A DNA stretch of 13,882 nucleotides, from the NCBI GenBank assembly GCA_021782675.1, contig JAJXUS010000007.1, positions 1-13,882 of the forward strand. Reading direction: 5' to 3'. The notes below the pieces were generated by a model. That model saw only the letters and a list, made by a program, of their open reading frames with translations. It did no database searches and was not told the DNA's origin. The DNA is from Acidobacteriota bacterium. Its GTDB lineage: Bacteria; Acidobacteriota; Terriglobia; Terriglobales; Acidobacteriaceae. Numbering within the stretch: position 1 is the first letter of the stretch; each line of letters starts with the position of its first letter. Positions 1-7,401 of the stretch are shown here, one piece after another. The position numbers and the translations under genes are program-made.

Positions 1-529
1 TCGAGGAGGAAATCAGATTCGACGTGTGCCAGAAATCGAAAAGCAACTGGTGGAAATCCACGCCGCCGCCGACGTGCGACAGCAGGCGTGCCGAGCGCAG
101 ACCGTCAATCGTAAAGCGGCTGCCGCTGTCAGCGCGGGCGGCCACGGCGCCGATGTCGAAGGTTGGAAGGTACGCCGACCGTGTCTCGCGATACACCTGG
201 TGCTGCGCCCGGGCAAGCAACTGGCTAACCCGGATTCTGGGGTTGTTCTGGATGGCGATTTTTTCCGCGTCCTCGACGGTCAGCCGCTCCGGGACGGTGC
301 CATTCCATTTGGCTTCGCTGCTTTTGCGCAGGGTTTTGTCGCTCGGCAAGGGAACGGCCCCTGCCTGAAACGTCACGGTTCCCGTTGCGGGCTGCTGCTG
401 GTCCTGCTGCAGATTGCCCGCCAGCATGACCGTTGACGGCGCATTGACGAGCTGCTGCGCCCGCAAGGGAGCAGGCGGGAAGACGTAGAGCCCTGCACAG
501 AGCAGAAGGAAAGTTTTTGAAGGGTTCAA
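1..529 (-). CDS. TolC-like outer-membrane efflux channel, N-terminal part (runs off left edge)
   Basis: Outer-membrane factor of the tripartite efflux system encoded just upstream; it would carry exported compounds from the periplasm to the outside. About 176 residues are visible. The N-terminus (MNPSKTFLLLCAG, then a cleavage region PLRAQQ near residue 26) is a signal peptide. From about residue 75 the chain reads LTVEDAEKIAIQNNPRIRVS, the classic opening of the OEP/TolC repeat, followed by RAQHQVYRETRSAYLPTFDI, and ends near FHQLLFDFWHTSNLI, all typical of TolC helices and strands. The start is TTG at 529-527: it is the only in-frame start that keeps the signal peptide, has GAGGTG five bases upstream, and overlaps the pump stop codon (TTGA). 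That overlap implies translational coupling. The family is clear; the substrate is not. The C-terminal half lies outside the window. Confidence 0.9.
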   Translation of the reverse strand, partial: MNPSKTFLLLCAGLYVFPPAPLRAQQLVNAPSTVMLAGNLQQDQQQPATGTVTFQAGAVPLPSDKTLRKSSEAKWNGTVPERLTVEDAEKIAIQNNPRIRVSQLLARAQHQVYRETRSAYLPTFDIGAVAARADSGSRFTIDGLRSARLLSHVGGGVDFHQLLFDFWHTSNLISSS

Positions 530-3500
530 GCACGCACCTCCGTTGCCATTGCCGGCCGATCCTCTGAGCCGTGGTCATGGTTGCGATGAATCAGGAAGTA
601 AACCGTTGGCACCAGGAAGACGGTGACGACGCCTGAAACCGTCAAGCCACCAAGAATGGCGCGTGCCAGCGGGGCGTATTGCTCGCTGCCTGCTTCCAAA
701 CCCAGCGCCATCGGAATCAGACCCAGAGCGGTGGCCAGCGTGGTCATCGCAATCGGCCGCAGGCGGACGCGGCAGGCCTCGTTGATCGCCAGCTTCAGGG
801 GCTTTCCTTCCGCTCGTTGAATGCCGATGAAATCGACGATGAGAATACTGTCAGATACGACGATTCCAGTCATCATCAGCATGCCCATCAGAGACATAAT
901 GTTCAGCGAAGTTCCGGTGACCAGCAGGAACAGCAGGACGCCCGACATTCCCGGCGGCACCGCGAGCAGAATCACAAACGGGTCAGAGAACGACGTGAAC
1001 TGGGCCATCAGGATGAGGTAGACGAGGATGACGGAGAGCACGAGGCCGATCGCGAAGCTTCGGAAAGCTTCGTGCATGTCGTTCACTGAACCGGCGATCG
1101 TTATGACCGTGCCGTGCGGAGGATGAATCTGATTGACGATCCTATCGATCTGCGTGCCGACGCGTGCCAGGTCCTCGGTCCGCGGCATGATGTAGACGTC
1201 AAACACGCGCCGTAACTGATAGTGGTCCACCACCGTGGGCGTATTGATGTACTTCACGGTGGCGACCGAAGAGAGCGGAATGACCTGATCGTGGGGAGCG
1301 ACGGCCAGCCCCGTGACCTCGGAACTGCCTCTGGGCAGATGTGTAACCATGCGGTGAGACCGCAGGGGAATCTGCTCAAAATCCGTCAGCGTCTGAATCT
1401 GGCTGTCGTAGTACTGCACGGTCAGCATGTAGTTGTTGCCCGATTTCGGATCAATCCAGTAACTGGGAGCGATCTGGCCGTTGGACGTAAGCGCCGTGAT
1501 GACGCCATCGACGACGTTCTTCTCCGTCAGCCCCTGATAGGCGGCCTCCACCCGGTTCACATTCAACTGCAGTCCGGGATAGTCGATGTTCTGGGGAATC
1601 AGCACATCGCTGACCCTATGCAGTGCCCGCGCCTTTGTGGCGATCTGTTCGGCGATGTCATATCCCGTTTGCAAATTCATGGTGCCCACGCGGATATCGA
1701 AGGGCGCCGGCTTGCCCTGGTTGACGACCGAGTCCACCAGTCCGCCGGTCTGGAAGAACGTTTGAACCTCCGGCATCTCCTGCCGAAGACGCCGACGGAC
1801 CCGCGCCATATATGCGAAACTGCTGAGCTGGTGATCTTCTTTGAGACTCACCTGCACAAAACCGTTATCCATTGCGGTGTTGGTCGTGTAGATGGCCGAG
1901 AGATCCGGGTAGACGCCGATGTTTGAAACGATCATGTTCAGATCGGCTGGCGGCACTTCCTGACGGATGATGTTCTCAATGCGCGAGGCGTAATGGTCCG
2001 TAAGTTCAAGCCGAGTTCCGGCAGGTGCCTTGAAGTTGATCACAAACTGGCCGGGATCCGTGCGCGGGAAAAACGCGAGATTGAGAAACGGATAAAGCGA
2101 GAGGCTGATGACGACAAAAAGTGTGAAGGCAATGGTGGTAAGAACTGGCCGATCCAGGCAGGTCTGGATCGCATTGTCGTACTTCGACTGCACGAACATA
2201 AAGCCCTGGTTGAACCGGGCCACCACCAGTTGAAAGGGTGAAAGCTTGCGGTGGTTTGCTTCGGCTTTGGCCTGGCGGTGTTCGATATCGAGTTCGGCAG
2301 GCTCCGCGGTCACGTCATGCGCCTCATGCGCCTCGTGCGAACCGGAATGTCCCTCGACCGTGATGAATTTGGCGCAGAAGAGCGGGACGACGGTCATCGC
2401 GACCACGTAGGAAGCGGCCATGGCGAGCACAACGCCCAGAGCGAGCGCGGTGAACAGATATTTGCTGACACCCGTCAGCAGCACGACGGGAAAGAACACG
2501 ATGGAGGTGGAGACCGTCGCGGCCAGCACGGCGAGTTGCACCTCTTTACCGCCCTGCTCGGCGGCTACCATGGGCTCCTCACCCATCTCCATATGCCGGA
2601 AGATGTTCTCCAGCACGACGACGGAGTTGTCGATCAGACGCGACAAGGCCAGCGCCAGGCCGCCCAGCACCATCGTGTTGATGGTCCCACCCAGGCCATT
2701 TAGCAGAAGAAAAGCGGTCAGCGTCGAAATTGGGATCGACAGCATGACAGCGACAGTTGCCCGCAGGTTGCCGAGAAACAGCAGGATCATGATGGCTGTC
2801 AGCAACAGACCAATTCCGCCTTCGCGGATGACGTTGTCGACGGCGATTTTTACGAAGACGGATTGATCGAAGACAACTTTCGCCTTCAACTGCGGGGGAA
2901 CGTCCAGCAGGTGCTTCACACGCCGGCGAATGCCGTTGACGATCGTGATGGTGTTGCTTCCGCCGCCCTGCTTGAAGATGGGCAGATAGACGGACCGCTC
3001 ACCGTCCACGCGCACCACGTTATATTGCAGTTGGCCGCCGTCTTCCGCGTGGCCCACGTCGCCCACGAGAACGACCGAGTTGCCCTCGGCTTTGAGCGGA
3101 ATCTGGTTGGCATCGGACGGCCGCAGCACCTGACTGTTGGCGTAGATGTTGTAGTCCTTCGGTCCGATGCGAACATCTCCGGCCGGCAGGATCAGGTTGG
3201 AGTCGTTGACCGCCTTGTAAACGTCGTTGATGCTCAGCCCGGTCGCCTGCAGCTTGAGCGGATCGACGTACACCATCACCTGGCGATAGGTGCCACCGTA
3301 GGGCTGCGGCACGGAGGCGCCCTTGACGCTGGCCACCTGATCGCGAATTTCGAATTGTGCGTAATCCTTAAGCTGCGTCTGGTTGAGTCCCTTGCCTTCG
3401 ACAGTGATCAGACACACGGGCAGATTGGAGGCGTCGAACGACAAAACGACTGGCGGCAGCGTGCCGGGTGGCAGACGCCGAAGGTCAGCCATGGCCAGGT

Positions 3501-3822
3501 TGGAGATGTTGCTGACATCGGCATTCGGGTCCGTGCCCGGGTGGAAGTACACCTTGATCAGGCTGACTCCAGTCATCGACCGGGACTCAATGTGATCAAT
3601 ACCGCTGCCGAGCGTGAAGAAGCGCTCAAAGGTGTCCGTAATGTCCGCTTCAATCTGCTGCGGCGGCATTCCGGAGTAGAACGTGGCCACGACCACGACG
3701 GGGATCTTTACGGCCGGGAATAAATCCACCGGCATGCTCAGCAGATTCACCGTCCCAATCACCACGACGCCCAGACAGGCCATCAGGATAAAGAACGGAT
3801 ATCGAATTGCGAACGATGACAT
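526..3822 (-). CDS. RND-family efflux pump, inner-membrane subunit (AcrB/MexB-like fold)
   Basis: Proton-driven inner-membrane pump of a tripartite exporter, 1098 residues against about 1050 for AcrB. TM1 lies near residues 9-30, the first periplasmic porter half at 35-330, TM2-6 at 335-480, a cytoplasmic linker at 485-545, TM7 at 555-578, the second periplasmic half at 585-895 and TM8-12 at about 915-1085. Conserved family text includes MPVDLFPAVKIPVV, DNSVVVLENIFRH, FFPRTDPGQF and RVRLRPIAMTTLATALGLIPMALG. It is not a clear CzcA-type metal pump, since the DFG-type TM4 motif is absent. The key TM4/TM10 charges differ from AcrB: R395 and D398-N399 in TM4, S990-D991 in TM10; the TM11 arginine is kept (R1020). 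Linker 492-520 and the tail (HRNHDHG) are His-rich. The ATG has GAAGAGG six bases upstream. The substrate cannot be read from the sequence. Confidence 0.97.
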   Translation of the reverse strand: MSSFAIRYPFFILMACLGVVVIGTVNLLSMPVDLFPAVKIPVVVVATFYSGMPPQQIEADITDTFERFFTLGSGIDHIESRSMTGVSLIKVYFHPGTDPNADVSNISNLAMADLRRLPPGTLPPVVLSFDASNLPVCLITVEGKGLNQTQLKDYAQFEIRDQVASVKGASVPQPYGGTYRQVMVYVDPLKLQATGLSINDVYKAVNDSNLILPAGDVRIGPKDYNIYANSQVLRPSDANQIPLKAEGNSVVLVGDVGHAEDGGQLQYNVVRVDGERSVYLPIFKQGGGSNTITIVNGIRRRVKHLLDVPPQLKAKVVFDQSVFVKIAVDNVIREGGIGLLLTAIMILLFLGNLRATVAVMLSIPISTLTAFLLLNGLGGTINTMVLGGLALALSRLIDNSVVVLENIFRHMEMGEEPMVAAEQGGKEVQLAVLAATVSTSIVFFPVVLLTGVSKYLFTALALGVVLAMAASYVVAMTVVPLFCAKFITVEGHSGSHEAHEAHDVTAEPAELDIEHRQAKAEANHRKLSPFQLVVARFNQGFMFVQSKYDNAIQTCLDRPVLTTIAFTLFVVISLSLYPFLNLAFFPRTDPGQFVINFKAPAGTRLELTDHYASRIENIIRQEVPPADLNMIVSNIGVYPDLSAIYTTNTAMDNGFVQVSLKEDHQLSSFAYMARVRRRLRQEMPEVQTFFQTGGLVDSVVNQGKPAPFDIRVGTMNLQTGYDIAEQIATKARALHRVSDVLIPQNIDYPGLQLNVNRVEAAYQGLTEKNVVDGVITALTSNGQIAPSYWIDPKSGNNYMLTVQYYDSQIQTLTDFEQIPLRSHRMVTHLPRGSSEVTGLAVAPHDQVIPLSSVATVKYINTPTVVDHYQLRRVFDVYIMPRTEDLARVGTQIDRIVNQIHPPHGTVITIAGSVNDMHEAFRSFAIGLVLSVILVYLILMAQFTSFSDPFVILLAVPPGMSGVLLFLLVTGTSLNIMSLMGMLMMTGIVVSDSILIVDFIGIQRAEGKPLKLAINEACRVRLRPIAMTTLATALGLIPMALGLEAGSEQYAPLARAILGGLTVSGVVTVFLVPTVYFLIHRNHDHGSEDRPAMATEVRA
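535..540 (-). promoter_or_regulatory. Shine-Dalgarno site that fixes the TTG start of the TolC-like gene
   Basis: GAGGTG on the minus strand sits five bases before TTG (529-527). It lies inside the last codons of the RND gene (Glu-Val). The next upstream in-frame codons lead to a stop without another start, and the next downstream ATG would delete the signal peptide, so this site decides the start. Confidence 0.7.
2316..2339 (-). repeat. 9-bp tandem repeat encoding (His-Glu-Ala) units in the RND linker
   Basis: On the plus strand the 9-mer CATGCGCCT occurs twice in tandem, followed by a degenerate third copy (CGTGCG). Read on the minus strand it encodes HEAHEAH (residues 496-502) inside the cytoplasmic loop between TM6 and TM7 of the RND pump. 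The in-frame unit suggests growth by slippage, so copy number may vary between strains. Confidence 0.8.
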
Positions 3823-3828
3823 TGATAA

Positions 3829-3835
3829 CCTCTTC
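3829..3835 (-). promoter_or_regulatory. Shine-Dalgarno site of the RND pump gene
   Basis: GAAGAGG lies six bases before the ATG at 3822. It directly abuts a 6-bp-stem hairpin (3836-3850), so folding of the spacer could affect access to the site. Confidence 0.7.
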
Positions 3836-3882
3836 GAGCAGGATCTGCTCCGCGCGCTTTGCCCACCAGAGGCGAAAGCGCG
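3836..3882 (-). promoter_or_regulatory. Two hairpins in the spacer between adaptor and pump genes
   Basis: The 211-bp stretch 3823-4033 holds no convincing gene. In its part nearest the pump I see two inverted repeats: CGCGCTTT (3853-3860) pairing with AAAGCGCG (3875-3882) across a 14-nt loop that can pair further inside, and GAGCAG (3836-3841) pairing with CTGCTC (3845-3850) across three bases. The second abuts the ribosome binding site. Neither has a T-run typical of an intrinsic terminator. They may stabilise or segment the mRNA, or tune pump translation relative to the adaptor. Function is inference only; the rest of the spacer (3883-4033) shows nothing I can name. Confidence 0.45.
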
Positions 3883-4033
3883 GCAATCGATGAACTACGT
3901 CGCCACTACCCGGGAAGCAGGGTGAGCGGCAAGTCCGATGCAACCGCCCGACGATCGCGGGGATGTTTGCCGGAAGCAAACTGCACGCTTCCGCTGCGCC
4001 GGTGCAGGGGTACAGCGTCGCCAGTCGTGCCCA

Positions 4034-5398
4034 CTAGTGGCGTACCCCCTCGTGCTCAGCCCGCTTCCGCATGCGCCGGGAAGGTGGAGTCTGTGCGGTG
4101 CCCCGAGCGTCGGCTGCCGGCCGGCCACCGTTCTGGCCGGTCCCGACCTCCGTGGTGGATGTCTGCCGGAAGGTCGCCAGATTCAGATCGACGGGGCTGG
4201 GGGTGACTTTCTGTCCTGGCTCGTAATTCGCCTGGTTGCCGACGATGACGCGGTCGCCCAGCGAGACGCCGCTGACCACCTGGTAGAAGTTCGCCCCTTG
4301 AATTCCCAGCACCACCGGGCGCTTCACGACGACGTTATTGCTGTTCACCATCAGTACATAAGGCTGATCGCCCTCGACAATTCCATTGATCGGGATGACC
4401 ATCGCGTCCTTATCCGTCTTGAGAGGAAACGTCGTGTTGGCGTACATCCCCGGATCGAGGTGCAGGTCCGGGTTCGGAATATCGACTTCCGTCAGCATCG
4501 TGCGAGTGGCGGAGTCCATCGACCGCGTGAAGCGGACGATTTTGGTATGGATGATCTCTCCGGTCGCCTGCACCTGCACGACCGCCGGACCGCCGACGTG
4601 CATATAGCTGGCATCCTCTTCCGGAACCGGCATGCGCAGACGAAGCAGGTCGCTCTGCGCCAGCCGGACGATGGGCATCGCATTCTTGGTTTCATCGGTC
4701 CCGGCGGCGATCAGCGCCCCGGTATCGGCGTAGCGGTAAGTGACGACGCCATTGAAAGGCGCGCGCACGTAGGAGTACGCCTGCGATGCCTCGTAGCGGG
4801 TCAGGTCGGCTCGATCCTGTCCGACGTGGCCCTGAGCGGCCGCCAGTGCGGATTTGGCGGCGTCAATCTGGGCTTCCGACGAGAGGTCTTTGGCCTGCGC
4901 GTCATCCAGTTCCTGCTGCGCGATGAGGCCGGGTTGTACGGCGGCGGCGTGCTTCAGGCGGACATATTCTGCATGGATGGCGGCATGCAAAGCCTGCGTC
5001 CGCAGCACGTCATTCCGGGTGCGGCGAACCTCTGCCTGATCGCGGACCAACGCTGCCTTGGCGGAGTCCACCTGCGCGTTCAGTTCAGGAATATCGAGGA
5101 TCGCTAAAACCTCGCCGGTATGAACTTTATCGCCGATATCCACGAAGATATCCTTGATATATCCGGAGACCCGGGCGTGTACCAGGATGTCCTGATAGGC
5201 CGTAAAGACGCCGGGAATGGTGATCGAGCTTTCAGCGGGAGCGCGCATGACCGTCGCCACAGCAGCGGTAGGCGCCTCATTGGCCGAAGTCTGCGCGGCA
5301 TTGTTGGACGCGTCGCGCCGGCCGTGCATGAGCCACAAGGCACAGAGAACCGCCACGACGACGGCCAGAATGATCCAGGTGCGTTTAGAAAAACTCAT
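4034..5398 (-). CDS. Periplasmic adaptor (membrane fusion) subunit of the RND efflux system, HlyD/AcrA family
   Basis: Links the inner-membrane pump to the TolC-like channel. In the 454-residue form, an N-terminal hydrophobic anchor spans about residues 7-24 (TWIILAVVVAVLCALWLM) with no lipobox cysteine, so it is membrane-anchored rather than a lipoprotein. The first lipoyl half (VHARVSGYIKDIFVDIGDKV, residues 73-92) is followed by an Ala/Gln/Glu-rich helical hairpin at about 104-206 and the second lipoyl half (YVRAPFNGVVTYRYADTGALI, 210-230). Beta-barrel and membrane-proximal domains follow (LDPGMYANTTFPL, GDRVIVGNQANYEPGQKV). The C-terminal 40 residues are Thr/Arg/Pro-rich and look disordered. 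The start is uncertain: GTG at 5407 adds three residues; GAGG lies 3 bases before that GTG and 12 before the ATG. The pump gene follows 211 bp downstream on the same strand. Confidence 0.95.
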   Translation of the reverse strand: MSFSKRTWIILAVVVAVLCALWLMHGRRDASNNAAQTSANEAPTAAVATVMRAPAESSITIPGVFTAYQDILVHARVSGYIKDIFVDIGDKVHTGEVLAILDIPELNAQVDSAKAALVRDQAEVRRTRNDVLRTQALHAAIHAEYVRLKHAAAVQPGLIAQQELDDAQAKDLSSEAQIDAAKSALAAAQGHVGQDRADLTRYEASQAYSYVRAPFNGVVTYRYADTGALIAAGTDETKNAMPIVRLAQSDLLRLRMPVPEEDASYMHVGGPAVVQVQATGEIIHTKIVRFTRSMDSATRTMLTEVDIPNPDLHLDPGMYANTTFPLKTDKDAMVIPINGIVEGDQPYVLMVNSNNVVVKRPVVLGIQGANFYQVVSGVSLGDRVIVGNQANYEPGQKVTPSPVDLNLATFRQTSTTEVGTGQNGGRPAADARGTAQTPPSRRMRKRAEHEGVRH

Positions 5399-5518
5399 TG
5401 TGTACACGAACCTCAGTGCCGGACCCCAAGACTTCCGGCCTGGCCAGATTCCTGCGGGCTGCAGGTGAAACAGATGGTTTCGGGGATACAGTTCTGCCGG
5501 GAACAGCAGAGATTGCCG

Positions 5519-5935
5519 CTAACGGGCGAAGGACAAAGAGGGGGGTGGAAGACAAAAGAGATGCGGCAAAAGCCTTCGAACGGTCGCCAAGGGGTGGTGA
5601 CTGCCCGTCCGGGTGCTGCTGGGAGCAGGCACCGGAGGATCCCACAGATTGATGCCAAACAGCGGGACGAGCAGCAGCAGAAGACCTGCCAGCGTGGGGA
5701 CCGCCGGCAGAAGCGCGCTGGTTGCACCCATTCGATCGGTCAGGCATACTTTCGTCGCCGTCAGGTGGTGGCCGCCCTCCTGCTGGAGCGACTCATATTG
5801 GGCCACGCGCCTCTGCACGACCCAGGTAAACAATGCCAACACCACAACGAACAAAAACACTGTAAATCCACCCCAATACCCTAACGACCGGGTCCGCGTG
5901 GCAGCAGGTTCAGTTGTTGTGAGGTTTCCGTTCAT
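5519..5935 (-). CDS. Hypothetical small membrane protein with two predicted helices
   Basis: I do not recognise the family. The 138-residue product has a short polar N-terminus, a strong hydrophobic helix at about residues 20-42 (WGGFTVFLFVVVLALFTWVV) followed by positive charge (QRR), a hydrophilic stretch to about 72, a second hydrophobic segment at about 78-96 (VPTLAGLLLLLVPLFGI), and a Pro/Ser/Arg-rich tail. That layout is coherent for an inner-membrane protein; other frames of this stretch give only Arg/Pro-rich nonsense. It lies on the same strand as the efflux operon, 120 bp upstream of the adaptor, and could be its first gene. Against it: the tail looks non-conserved, and no clear Shine-Dalgarno site precedes the ATG. 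It could end earlier in ancestral form (tail from a frameshift) or be spurious. Confidence 0.5.
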   Translation of the reverse strand: MNGNLTTTEPAATRTRSLGYWGGFTVFLFVVVLALFTWVVQRRVAQYESLQQEGGHHLTATKVCLTDRMGATSALLPAVPTLAGLLLLLVPLFGINLWDPPVPAPSSTRTGSHHPLATVRRLLPHLFCLPPPSLSFAR

Positions 5936-5981
5936 TCGTCACTTGCATTTAATTTTAGCGTACTCATACCGGCAGCGCGCC

Positions 5982-6000
5982 GGGCCGTACGCAACGGCCC
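5982..6000. promoter_or_regulatory. GC-rich inverted repeat between divergent genes
   Basis: GGGCCGT (5982-5988) and ACGGCCC (5994-6000) form a perfect 7-bp stem around a 5-base loop (ACGCA). Flanking CCGGC...GCGCG and CGCGCCGG segments could extend it as an imperfect outer stem from about 5969 to 6019. It lies in the 200-bp region between the small membrane protein gene (minus, start 5935) and the TPR gene (plus, start 6136), where promoters for both strands must sit. It could be a regulator site or an RNA hairpin in the minus-strand leader. I saw no convincing -35/-10 pair; TATAAA at 6119-6124 is close to the TPR start but lacks a -35 partner. Confidence 0.4.
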
Positions 6001-6135
6001 ACGGACCGCGCCGGACTTTCAGTGAGGCGTGGCCGCTGCACCCAAGGAGATGCTGCCGTTTAGACTCCGGATGCTTCGAAATGTCACACCTCTTCGCCGG
6101 TGTTCCCGCCAAAAGCGCTATAAAAGAAAGCAGGG

Positions 6136-7401
6136 ATGTCCTCCACAGTAACCCCAACCCGCAATGTACATCGCTCACCTTTAACAGCGGTTGAACGGAT
6201 GGAGCGCCGCCGGTTGATTTTGCAGGACACGCTGGCGCTGTTCGTATTGACCGCGATCACCATCCTGATCGCCGTCCTCACCTACTTCTTTTTTCAGTCA
6301 TTTAGCCAGCATCGGCGGGTGCTGGAGCGGCGCTGGTACGCGCGCGGGGAGCGGGCGATGTCCGCCGGAAAGCCGCAGTTCGCGGTTGAGGATTTCCGGT
6401 CCGCCCTGGCGCTGTCCGCTGCCAATCCGCAGTATCAGCTTGCCCTGGCGGAGGCCCTGGCTGGGGCCAACCGCACCGAAGAGGCTTACACGTACTTTTC
6501 CGCGTTGCACGATGCGCAGCCTGGCGATGGCTACCTGAATCTGCAACTCGCCCGCCTCGCGATCAAGCGCAAAAACCCCAATCAGGCGATCGCGTTCTAC
6601 CGCGCGGCGCTTACCGGGCTGTGGCACGGGATGGGCGCGGAAGAGAGGTTCAAGATACGGCTGGAGCTGGCGAGATATCTGATCTCTCTCAACCGCAACA
6701 CCGAGGCCCAGGGTGATCTGCTGACAGCGGAGGGCAACTCGCTCGATCATCCTCTGGAACTGATGGAGGTGGCCGCGCTGCTGCACCAGGCAGGCGATGA
6801 CACGGATGCTCTGACCACCTACAGGCGCATTGAGCGGAACCCCGCCGCCACGCCGGGGCTTCGCATGCGTGCCCTGCGGGAGGAGGCGAATGTGGCCGAA
6901 TCGGTGGGCCAGTACAAACGCGCTGCACAGGCGCTGGAACTCTATATGGCCCGCGCGCGGGCTCATCGAAATCTGGTGCCGGACGCCGACCTTCGCACGG
7001 CCACCGATCAGCTCACGCACTTGCAGAACCTGATGGTCCTGATTCCGTTTTATGGATTGCCCCCTGCACAGCACGCGGCACGCATTCGTGCGGACGCGCA
7101 GATCGCCCACGATCGCCTGGCCGCGTGCATGAAAAAGTTGAACCCGAGTCCGCCCAGCAATGCGACGGCCACGCCGGCACTGGCTCCGGCCGATGCGGCA
7201 TCGCTGGCCCAGCTCAACGAATCCTGGCAGCAGATGGCCGCGGTCAAGCCTGCGGATTTGGCCAGTGATTCGACCGGGCAGACCGCGCTGATGAACTGGG
7301 TGGACCAGACTGAGCAACTGACGGCGCGGCTGTGCGGCAGCCCGACGGGCAATAACGCGCTGCTGCTCCAACTCGCCACCACCCCGGACAAGACCGAATG
7401 A
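6136..7401 (+). CDS. Membrane-anchored TPR-repeat protein, coupled to the ClC channel gene
   Basis: A 421-residue protein with a basic N-terminus (VERMERRRLILQD), one transmembrane helix at about 31-54, and a soluble helical-repeat domain. Its orientation is not certain. Tetratricopeptide-like units are visible at about 64-97 (RWYARGERAMSAGKPQFAVEDFRSALAL style), 98-131 and 132-165, with further helical pairs to about 280. A Pro/Ala-rich linker (SPPSNATATPALAPADAA, about 340-355) precedes a C-terminal helical segment. TPR domains bind proteins, so a scaffold or assembly role is likely; no catalytic motif is seen. The stop TGA overlaps the ATG of the downstream ClC gene (ATGA at 7398-7401), implying translational coupling. 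The start is moderately sure: AAGAAAG lies 5 bases before ATG 6136; ATG at 6199 is an alternative that would keep the membrane helix. Confidence 0.87.
   Translation: MSSTVTPTRNVHRSPLTAVERMERRRLILQDTLALFVLTAITILIAVLTYFFFQSFSQHRRVLERRWYARGERAMSAGKPQFAVEDFRSALALSAANPQYQLALAEALAGANRTEEAYTYFSALHDAQPGDGYLNLQLARLAIKRKNPNQAIAFYRAALTGLWHGMGAEERFKIRLELARYLISLNRNTEAQGDLLTAEGNSLDHPLELMEVAALLHQAGDDTDALTTYRRIERNPAATPGLRMRALREEANVAESVGQYKRAAQALELYMARARAHRNLVPDADLRTATDQLTHLQNLMVLIPFYGLPPAQHAARIRADAQIAHDRLAACMKKLNPSPPSNATATPALAPADAASLAQLNESWQQMAAVKPADLASDSTGQTALMNWVDQTEQLTARLCGSPTGNNALLLQLATTPDKTE

Noticed and set aside
225..578. 117-codon minus-strand ORF starting with ATG across the pump/channel junction
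   Set aside because: It is the wrong frame: the TolC-like sequence with signal peptide and OEP text is read from the TTG at 529.
2863..3723. 286-codon plus-strand frame opposite the RND gene
   Set aside because: Lies entirely antisense to conserved porter-domain codons and has no protein-like features of its own.
526..3822. Heavy-metal (CzcA-type) RND assignment because of the His-rich linker
   Set aside because: The TM4 motif and the operon layout resemble drug/hydrophobe exporters more; the His segments alone do not prove metal transport.
3938..5107. 389-codon plus-strand frame opposite the adaptor gene
   Set aside because: Composition is Arg/His/Asp-rich with no recognisable family, and the minus strand encodes a complete membrane fusion protein.
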